DNA from: Schizophyllum amplum
Taxonomy: Eukaryota; Basidiomycota; Agaricomycetes; Agaricales; Schizophyllaceae
DNA length: 64,000 bases
Assembly (NCBI GenBank): GCA_007026445.1
Contig: VDMD01000006.1
Location: forward strand, 1 to 64,000
Reading direction: 5' to 3'
Shown here: positions 55,727-64,000 of the stretch, piece after piece
How positions within the stretch are numbered: position 1 is the stretch's first letter
Layout: each line of letters opens with the position of its first letter
The notes under the pieces: generated by a model
Told to the model about the DNA's origin: nothing
Databases searched by the model: none
The model's input: the letters and a program-made list of their open reading frames with translations, nothing else
Program-made: the position numbers and the translations under genes

Positions 55727-57177
55727 ATGGCCTCAGAGCAAGCGCACAACTACGACGAGCAGGAGGACGTGGAGGAGCACTTCATCACAGAAGACGACGT
55801 CCTTGCCGAGGTCCCGGACGATGATGATCATCCTATGGACGAAGACGACGACGAGGCCGGAGACACACTCGGCGATCTTGGTCAGGGCTCCTCCTCTTCC
55901 GCTATAGAAGGCAACTTCGAGCAGGCCTTCTCCGATCACAAAAAGTCCGTTTTCACAATATCTGGCCACCCGACGCAGCCGCTCGCCGTGTCGGGCGGGG
56001 AAGACGACATGGGTTACATCTGGGACATCACGGATGGCGAGGTGCTGGTCAAGCTCACCGGGCACACGGACAGCGTGACCTGTACCGGCTGGAGCAATGA
56101 CGGCGAGATGGTCGCGACGGGCGGCATGGATGGAAAGATCAGGCTTTGGCGGAGAGTGGGGAAGGAGAACTGGCGGACATGGGAGTTCTTGACTGAGCTG
56201 CAGGGACCCGATGAAGTCATGGTATGTGCCAAGCCGTGTTCGCGTCTCCAGAGATGCTCAGCCGCAGCCAGTTCCTCAGGTGGCACCCCAAGGGAAACGT
56301 CCTCTTAGCCGGCTCAAATGACACCACCCTATGGCTATGGCAATGTCTGTCTACCTTCCACCTTACACGCATCAATCACTGATATACGCACCAGTGCCGT
56401 CCGGTAATACCATGCAAGTATTTGCTGGCCACACAGGGCCTGTTCAGTGTGGCGAATTTACGCCTGACGGTATGCAGACCTCTTGCCCCTCATCATAACA
56501 TCTGCTGATAGTCGTTTTCAGGCAAGAACATTGTCTCAGCCTGCGCGGACGGCATCCTGATGTACTGGAATCCCCGCGATGCCAGCCACATTTTCAAGCT
56601 CACCCCCGAAGGGCACTTCAACCTTGACGGCATCACTTCCATCGCTGTGAACCCAGCGTCGACCCTTGCCGTCGTGGGCGGCGCAGCAGGAGGCGTCCGC
56701 GTCGTCAGCCTCAGCAAAGGCGACGTCGTCAACGCGCTGGGCGGCCACACCGAGGGCGAAAGCATCGAGTCTATTTGCTTTGTCGACGTTGCTCCCGGCG
56801 CGAGCGTTGTAGCCACGGGAGCTACGGACGGCAAGATCTGCGTTTGGGATCTTAACACCATGCGCTTGAGGACAACGCTGCAGCATGAGGTAAGCCTAGT
56901 GTCGCGACAGCCTTTGGCGAGCGCGTCGGCTGACTAGTGAATCGTGCAGGACGCGGTGACCACCTTGTTATCCCACGGACATCTGCTCGTATCTGCCTCA
57001 GCAGACCGGACGCTGCGGACGTGGGACGTGAAAACGGGGGCCCTCATACGAGAGATGAAGGGCCACTATGGCCCTGTCCTGGCCGCGTCCTTGGGTCTGG
57101 GAGGAGACGTCGTGCTGAGCGCGGGCGACGAGGGTCTTTGCTTAGTGTACACCACCGAACCTACCGAGTCCCAGTAG
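55727..57177 (+). CDS. WD40 ribosome-assembly chaperone Sqt1 (AAMP-like)
   Basis: Sqt1 binds newly made uL16 (Rpl10) and helps load it onto the 60S subunit. The product, about 420 residues, starts with an acidic stretch (EDVLAEVPDDDDHPMDEDD-like) and then about seven WD repeats: VSGGEDDMGYIWD, LTGHTDSVTCTGWS, TGGMDGKIRLWR, AGSNDTTLWLWQ, FAGHTGPVQCGEFTPDG, CADGILMYWN, TGATDGKICVWDL and SASADRTLRTWDV. The LTGHTDSV...W order and acidic N-terminus fit Sqt1/AAMP. Five exons and no frame break seen. Confidence 0.88.
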
Positions 57178-57246
57178 ACATAGATGAGACTGCCTTGACC
57201 ATCTGAGGTCATCCCATCGAACGCTATTGTGGTCTGACTGAATTTC

Positions 57247-58124
57247 CTAGCCCAGCAAGTCGTCTAGGAAATCTTCCATTTGCTCTTTCTCCCCTCTGGG
57301 AGCCTCGTTAGGTAGCGCAGGCGCATTAATGTAGTCGCTGCCTGTAACTGTGGGTCAGTTTCGTGGCCGTTGCCTCAGTCAACAGCCTAACGCTCACCCA
57401 TCTCTTTGCCTCGAGACTTCGGGACGATTGGCTTCCCTTGCAAACGATCTGGCCTCGCTTTGAATCGAGACTTTAATTCTGGAAACAGTGTGAGCCACGT
57501 GCAGACGAACGCCAGACAAGCGCATCTACCTCTGGTTGCCTCAAAAGCCGCCTTCTCTCGCTGAAGCTCCTCGAGCTCCTCGTCCCATTCCACAGCTTGC
57601 ACTTTGCCTTTGCGCGCGTCGCTCTGCGCAGTGCGTCCTGACCCGATGTGCGCCACCGTGCGGTCGACGTCATCCTCGTCTTCTTGTCTCTCGTACACCG
57701 GACCGCCTCCGCTCTCGTCCAACTTTTGCTTCGAAAGTAGCTCGGAAATATCGACCTCGGGCTCGAGGATGGGCTCGCCTGCCAGATTCGAGTCAGATCC
57801 GCGTACATGTATGAGTACTTCCAAACGCTCACCATCAGAGTCCAACTCTGGCTCCTCCTCCTTGTACCTGTCCGCGTTCGTCCCAAGCTGCCTACGATTG
57901 TACTTCTTCAGCTCTGCCGCGGCGGCTTCCTCTTCCTCTGGTGTAAGCGGCGCTTCGCCCTCGAGGAGAAGGCGCGTTCCGAACTGTGCTGGCCTGCCTC
58001 GTCCCCCGCGGCCCCTTGCTCGCAGAGATTTGCCAAAACCTCCTCTGGGCTTGTGGCTCCCTCTACTTCGTGCGCCACGACCGGTTCCTCTACTAGTGGG
58101 TGCAGAAGTCGTCGGCTCAGACAT
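57247..58124 (-). CDS. RG-rich disordered protein of unknown function
   Basis: Starts MSEPTTSAPTSRGTGRGAR and has an Arg/Gly-rich N-terminus ([17 protein letters not shown]), as in RNA-binding disordered proteins. A helical acidic middle (PLTPEEEEAAAAELKKYN, VEWDEELEELQREKAAF) follows. After introns come ELKSRFKARPDRLQGKPIVP and the end EQMEDFLDDLLG. About 240 residues from three or four exons. No catalytic motif. Possibly involved in RNA or ribosome biology, from composition only. Confidence 0.6.
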
Positions 58125-58397
58125 GGGTGATGAGAGTTGGTGTTGAGGTGGTCCGGCGATTGCCGAGTGAAAACTCGAACCGCTCTCGTGACCTGACCTG
58201 ACCAGACCTTGCCGGGTTTGTTCTCAGATTGTAGAGAGCTCACACATGTAGAAGTCTACAGGGCTGTAAGTATTCCTCTAAGTACAAAGCTTACATGGTA
58301 TGGAATTATATCGACGGTCAGATAAATTAGCAATAAACTACCGTAGTTCAGATCGTTTCCATTCACCCAAGATTGGTATCGCGCCACCTATAGTGGC

Positions 58398-61300
58398 CTA
58401 CAGGTCCCACTCGTCCCACATGGCCGCGGACGACATGGGCGAGGACGCCGTCGAGGATGCAATCTCCGAGGTCTCCACCAGTTCGACAATCTTGTCATCT
58501 GCACCCTCCGCGTTCGCCTTCTCCCCCCTCATCGCTACCAAAATAGGCTCACTAACACTCGTCGGAGGTGCATACAGCAGCCGGATGCCCGCGCCCTCGA
58601 GCGTCTGCACCAGCAAGCCCGTGCACTTCTTCCGCACCTCCACGAAGTTGTGCGAGAAGAGCAGCACGTGCTCGCCGCGCGCGGCGAAGGAAATCGCGGG
58701 TGTCTCCCACTTCATGTAGCCGGACTTGCGGGAGGGCTCGCCGTGGCGGGTGATGTAGCAGCCGAGGGTGTCGTATACGACGAGGAGCTCGGAGGAGTCG
58801 CAGGGGACGATGCCGAGTGGACGCGCGCGGTCGACCTTGGTCTTCAGCGCGCTCATGGCCAGGTCGGTGTTTTGCTTGGTGAAATCGGGGACGATGGCGG
58901 CTGACGAGTTGGCGAGGCTGCAGATGTGTCAGGGAGGGACGATGAAGCAAGGACAGGAAGGCTTGTGCGTACTTGGTCGGGTTCACAATCACGATACCGT
59001 CGGTCGTGCATATGCCGACGGTCTTCGTGAGTGTTGTGATGTTGTGCGCGTCTTTCGGCACGTAGCCAGGCTTGGGAAAACATTGAACTTGTGAAAGAAC
59101 GGTACCAGTCTTGTAACGCACCTCGCCAAAACGCCGAAACGACGATGGATGCTTCGACGGTCCGCCTCTACGAGGAGAAAGAATAGCTTCGGGCGAGTCG
59201 ATCACCTCAAGCACATGCAGGCTCAGCGACACCTGCAGCATCTTCTTCGCCGCGTAGATCACTGTGCCTAGGTATTTAGCAACCGTTGAGGATATGCCAT
59301 CGAACATGAACGCACGCAAGACACGCGAGCCAACGACCGACACTCGGAAGAACGAGACCGTGTTGCTGTCATGGCCGGCGATTTTCTGCAGCGACGCGTC
59401 CAGCACCTCCGCCGTCGCCTCTCCAAATGCCACCCGCGCCAGGATGTCGAGTGCGTAGGAAAATAGCACGCCCTCATGCAGAATAACGAATCGGTTGAAC
59501 GTCTTTCCTGCTAGCCGTGATATCGCTACGATATACGAGCTGCCAAAGGGCAGGACACGTCGGAACTCTAGAAAAGACAAACTAGGGTCAACTACCTGCT
59601 CGATGCAGAAGCACGCAGGGTTGGCACACCTTCCCTGCCTCGGCGTCCTACGTATATGCCTGAAGGGCAGCTGACAGCGATGTACTTCCGTCCATGGGCC
59701 TCTGGATAGGATTTAGAATGAAGTTTTGCGCAAGACGTCCTCTCCACGTACCAAATGGCGCAGCATTCGACACGCCGCCAGTCAATCGCCCCATAATCCC
59801 ATTCGTCCCTGGCCCCGCCATCCTGAAGAACCCCTCCGACAGCTTCTGCGGGCTAAAGAACTATGTGCGCGCCTCCTCTCAGCCCTCCACCCCTCTCAAG
59901 CGCAAACCACGCCACTCACCATATTCCCCTCCGCCCGCGCCTTATACACCGCCAGGGTATTCAGGAAAGCCGCCTGCCACTTCTTTCGAATGGCCTCGCT
60001 GGTCACGTACAGGGTATATCGCCGGTTCATTTTGTTCGATGCGTGGTATATGGTGAATGGGTATAGGATCTCTGTACGCGAGCGCAGGCCGTCGAGAAGG
60101 CCACATTGGTCCTGGCGCGCGCGACGGGTATCAGTCGCGCCGTTGAAGGAGCCGAGGCGGAGGTAGGCTAATGGCAGCGGGCGGGAGACCATGTAGTATT
60201 TGGTCGTTCCGTTTGGCCGCTTCTCTTCTCGGGTGAGGAGAACTGGACCAGAGGGTCAGGGAGGGCGGACTGGTGAGGGTTAAGTACGTACAGTAGTGAT
60301 CCAGTAACGCGACATGAAGGTCACTCCATCCTGTGAATGTGGAGTCCTCGCGCGTTTTTCTCAGGGTGCTGCCGGCGTAGACGAGAGTTCGGTTGTCGTT
60401 ATATAGGTCCAGATCCTGCAGTGGATCAGACATGGATAGCAAGCGGTCGATGGAGGACACGAACAATGATCTCGCCCTTCCGGTATACCAAACTTTCGCA
60501 CAATGCCCAGAACTTTACTTTATTCTCCGCGGCCTCAATTCCAGGTTGGGTGCTCTACTGTAGAGTTAGTGCACAACTTGGTATGAGCGCGAGGGCGGCG
60601 GACCTTGATAAAATCCTTTAGGATTCCGGATATCGTGGGCAGGGTATCAAGGTCGGGGTGATCATATTCCTTCTCCGTGAGTTTATGTAGTTGTTCAACA
60701 AGCAGGTTGAGTCGTGGCAGGCGTGTAACTGGGCGCGACAAAAAGGTGACAAGATCACGCTTGCGTATGCGCGGGTCGGATGCAGCGGAGTGGATGAAGT
60801 GACGGTAGTCCGAGTTGCGGTTAAGCTCCTTGCGATGATGCGCTTCGGAGAGCGGATAGTGCTTAATGTATACCTCGTAGGTGGCACGGAAGGTGGATTT
60901 GAGGGTGGCTGCAGTACGACCATCAGTGAGGATGAACAAGAGAGCGTGTACGGCACGCACTATCGAGGATGATGTCGGCGATGCTCTGGATCAATGGATG
61001 CTGGTCTCGTTGTCGAGCGAAGAGAGCGGCGAGCATCAGCTGGTGATGTGCGAGAATCTGATCGACATTGCCAAAGACTTGCGTAATGAAGCCCTTCAGC
61101 AGGGACGTCTTGATGATTGGCTGGTTCGCAGTGCGCAAGGGGTCAATATAGACCTAAAGATAGTGAGTAGATTGCGCATTCACGACGCGTGTGTCACGTA
61201 CGTCGCGTACGGCCTCCAGATCCGACACATAATCTCGCTCGGACTTGATGATCTCGAAGATAACCGACTGCCGCTGGACCTCCTGGTTGCCGAGTGCTTC

Positions 61301-62044
61301 GCGGGCAGCCTCTGGGACCAGCCTGTGCCATTCCTGGTCGGCTTCGGCAAGCTTTCCGCTCTGGAAGCGTTTCAATCCCTCTTCAGACTCGAGAGACACG
61401 TCTGCGAGGTCTTGTGAGAGCGAGACTACCGAATCGTTGTACACCGGCGTGTCGTGAGAGTCGTAAGAGTACGCGTGCTCGTCGTAGGACTAGAGCAGGG
61501 CTTGAGTATGTGTGCTAAAAGATCGGAGCACGCTCACCTCTCCAGATACTGAGTCGTAATCATTATAGTCATCCACACTGAGATAGGACGCGAAGGACGC
61601 CGTGGATTCGTTTCTCGATATGCTGCCGGGCGCGTGCGCGTAGGCTTCACTTCTGTTCGACCGATGTCCTCTCATCTCGCTCCCCGCAGCTCCAAATGAC
61701 CGCGGTGTGCTAGACTGCGAGACCGAGCGATACAGTTGGGGTTCGGGGAAGGCGACATGCCCGCTCTGGGCACTGTAGGTGCTCGGGCGGCTGAGCGCGG
61801 CGGGATGATCGTGATTGTTGTTGAGGCTAAAGTCGAGGTCGTACTGGGAGAGGGGGCGTCCCACGGGCGTCGCCATAAGCCCGTGGTCGGCATCGTTGTA
61901 GCGCGGCTGCTGGGGCGGGATAACCTCGAACGCGTAGGGGGAATACGGCCTGGAGGACGGGCTTGGGTGCTCGGCAGGACGCGCGCCCGGCGGGAGAGGC
62001 GGAGGAGGCGGGGGGATGTTGATATGCGGTCGTGCAGACGGCAT
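58398..62044 (-). CDS. Rho1 guanine-nucleotide exchange factor, Rom2 type (DH-PH-CNH)
   Basis: Activates Rho1, which drives cell-wall glucan synthesis and the cell-integrity pathway at the plasma membrane. The N-terminus is long and Pro/Ser-rich (HINIPPPPPPLPPG). The DH domain includes RQSVIFEIIKSERDYVSDLE, FGNVDQILAHHQLML, RDLVTFLSRPVTRLPRLNLL and LDTLPTISGILKDFI. The PH domain spans DLDLYNDNRTLVYAG to SNKMNRRYTLYVTSEAIRK. The CNH domain runs from RVLPFGSSYIVAI through VGICTTDGIVIVNPTN to LLYAPPTSVSEPILVAM, ending at 58398 after WDEWDL. Order and spacing match Rom1/Rom2. ATG 62044 (MPSARPHIN) is preferred over an upstream in-frame one. About ten introns. Divergent from the PDI gene. Confidence 0.9.
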
Positions 62045-62254
62045 GAAAGTCGAGGATAAGAAAGAATGTGCTCGACTGGAGTGCACCCCGCGCTGATCTA
62101 TGATGCAGTGCTGACCGCGCGCGGCGCAGCCCACACGCGAGCGATGCAGCCATGAAGGCAGGCCCGGGCCGGTTTCAGCGCCACAAATCTCCACGTCAGC
62201 CGCGTCGTGAACTCGAAGTCGACGGGCAATCTCTTCTTACTTCCCCCCTCCATC
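62045..62254. promoter_or_regulatory. Bidirectional promoter region, RhoGEF and PDI genes
   Basis: Only 210 bases separate the divergent start codons at 62044 and 62255. No coding exon or named motif was recognised. Confidence 0.4.
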
Positions 62255-64000
62255 ATGAGATTCGCATACGCCCTTGCCGCTCTCTTTACCGCCGTCGGCG
62301 CATCAAATGTTCTGGACCTGACACCGGATAACTTCGACAGCATCGTCGGTCAGGGCAAACCTGGCCTTGTCGAGTTGTGCGTCGCGTCCGTCACTATTCC
62401 ACTCGGATGAAGTACTGACTTGACTCTAGCTTCGCGCCTTGGTGGTTCGTCTCATACTGACCCTGTGAATGCACGAAGCTCACCCATCCTGTGCTTCTCA
62501 GCGGTCACTGCAAGGTACGTGTGCACATGCGATCGACTGTCAGCCTCGGCTGACATTATGCTTCAGAAACTCGCCCCCACCTATGAGGAGGTCGCGGACG
62601 CATTCTCCAGATCCAAGGACGTCTTCGTTGCGAAGGTTGACGCGGACGCGCACAAGAGCCTAGGCAGCAAGTACGGTGTCACCGGCTTCCCCAGTACGCA
62701 TCTGCCTTTATGAGGTCCTGCCATTCCACTCACGTCCCGCTTAGCACTGAAATGGTTCAATGGTGACGGGGAGGCTGAGCCGTACGAGTCAGGACGTGAT
62801 TTGACAAGCTTGGTCAGCTTGTACGTTGCATGTCACTCGCTCTGTATAATCTTCGCTCAACGAAGCGTGTCCAGCATTGAGACCAAGTCGGGTGTCAAGT
62901 CTAGCATTCCCCCACCACCTCCGCCAGCCTACACCGTAGCAGACGCCAGCGACTTTGACCAGGTCGTCCTAGTGCGTGTGCCTCCAGGTTTGTTCCCCTC
63001 AGACTGATGATCCGCTTTCGCAGGATGATACGAAGGACGTGCTTGTCGCGTTCACGGTAAGCCCTACACCGACCACACTTCAATCAATATTCTGACAATG
63101 GTGTTAGGCTCCCTGGTGTGGCCACTGCAAGCGCATGAAGCCCGAATTCGAAAAGAGTGAGCCGGACGATAAACACAGCCCACCCACTTGTTCAAAACCT
63201 AACAAACATCCTTAATAGCCGCGAAGGACTTTGAGACTGAGCACAACGTGCGTACTGCTGCTCTTGCTCCCCGACTCTCGCTATGATCACCACCTTCCGT
63301 TATCCATCATTCGTTAACCCAAAATTCGCAACCCAGCTAACCCCACCGCCAGTGCCTCGTCGTCAACGTCGACGCGGACGACGCCAAAAACAAGGACCTC
63401 GCCTCCAAGTACGGCGTCTCCAGCTACCCGACGCTCAAGTTCTTCGGCAAGGGCCTGGGCGCGCAGGACGAGCCCGAGGAGTACACCGGCGGGCGCACGG
63501 AGAAGGACTTTGTCGCGTTCTTGAACGAGAAGTGCGGCACGCAGCGCGCGGTTGGAGGCGGGTTGACTGATTTGGTAAGTTTGTTGTTCGTGGTGGGGGG
63601 TTTTGTTTTTGGAAGGATTGGTTTGGGACATTCTGTTTTGGGATATTCTATTTCGGGATATTATGTTGGGATACTCTGCTTCGGGAGAGAAAAACGAATG
63701 CATCCTTGCATAAAACAAAAGCTGACCACCCCCACCCAGGCCGGCCGGCTGCCCGAGCTCGACGTCCTCGCGGCCAAGTTCTTCTCCTCCGCAACCGACC
63801 TGCGCAGCTCGGTCTACGACGAAGCGAAGGCGCTCGCCGACACGTTCGGCGCGCTGGCGAAGCCGTACCTCCGCGTGATGGAGAAGGTGGTGAACGGGTC
63901 GGAGGAGTACTTTGCGAAGGAGACGAAGAGGTGAGTTGGATGCTGGTTACGGGACTGCGGATGGTTGGCATTAGACACGGTGGATGGTCGGGTTTGCTGT
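62255..64000 (+). CDS. Protein disulfide isomerase, two thioredoxin domains plus ERp29-like C-terminus (3' partial)
   Basis: Forms and rearranges disulfides in the ER. A signal peptide (MRFAYALAALFTAVGAS) precedes thioredoxin domain 1, with FFAPWCGHCKKLAP, VDADAHKSLGSKYGVTGFP and LKWFNGDGEAEPYESGRD. A proline linker (IPPPPPPAY) leads to domain 2, with AFTAPWCGHCKRMKP, VDADDAKNKDLASKYGVSS and YPTLKFFGKG. The last visible exon (LDVLAAKFFSSATDLRSSV, up to YFAKETKR) looks like the helical ERp29/P5-type domain. The first CGHC is built from two exons of 15 bases (62430-62444) and 13 bases (62502-62514). The exon ending at about 63930 is followed by GTGAGT; the window ends before the stop, so no ER-retention signal can be seen. 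Confidence 0.9.

Noticed and set aside
1..64000. tRNA, rRNA or CRISPR features
   Set aside because: No T-loop/anticodon arrangement consistent with a tRNA, no rRNA signature and no regularly spaced repeats were found by eye.

Overview
This window is nuclear DNA of a filamentous basidiomycete, most probably an Agaricomycete and plausibly a wood-decay polypore. The evidence is genes split by many introns of about 50-60 bases with GT..AG ends, moderately high GC, genes packed on both strands, and typical families: a secreted bicupin oxalate decarboxylase, an intracellular GH13 alpha-amylase, F-box/leucine-rich fragments and an oddly split HIT protein. There is no bacterial, viral or organellar gene content, no operon and no CRISPR array. 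Gene models were spliced by eye, so exon edges are approximate.

Layout. 1-4.5 kb holds no convincing gene; its first 690 bases are packed with short perfect hairpins. 4.5-5.4 kb: truncated F-box-type leucine-rich protein. 6.3-13.1 kb: a RasGAP (Gap1/Sar1 type) and an Lsh/Irc5-type SNF2 remodeler, transcribed divergently. 13.1-17.4 kb: a decayed accessory stretch (F-box fragment, perfect hairpin, G-rich tract, possible LTR remnant, broken uncharacterised gene). 17.4-20.4 kb: LYR-type mitochondrial protein and a secreted PA-like protein. 20.9-26.6 kb: alpha-amylase convergent with a sugar transporter. 26.6-30.4 kb: poorly resolved, two uncertain minus-strand genes. 30.4-34.9 kb: long-chain-base-phosphate phosphatase and an Ecm11-like protein. 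35.3-36.3 kb: two small, similar, probably mitochondrial proteins in tandem. 36.8-40.5 kb: Cse1. 40.8-41.9 kb: uncharacterised protein with a cytidine-deaminase-like metal motif. 42.1-44.3 kb: oxalate decarboxylase. 45.7-50.3 kb: HIT protein, Thg1, Ubp8. 50.4-53.1 kb: acidic unknown and compact forkhead protein. 53.4-54.7 kb: aquaporin with altered NPA boxes. 55.7-58.1 kb: Sqt1 and an RG-rich protein. 58.4-64.0 kb: Rom2-type RhoGEF, divergent from a protein disulfide isomerase that runs off the window.

Most of the window is housekeeping: nuclear transport, ribosome assembly, tRNA maturation, SAGA deubiquitination, Rho and Ras signalling, ER folding. Carbon and oxalate metabolism are represented by the amylase/transporter pair and the oxalate decarboxylase. 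The most unusual signals are the hairpin-rich tract, active-site motifs carried on exons of 12-28 bases in three unrelated genes, an aquaporin with both NPA boxes changed, the deaminase-like gene and the tandem small mitochondrial proteins.
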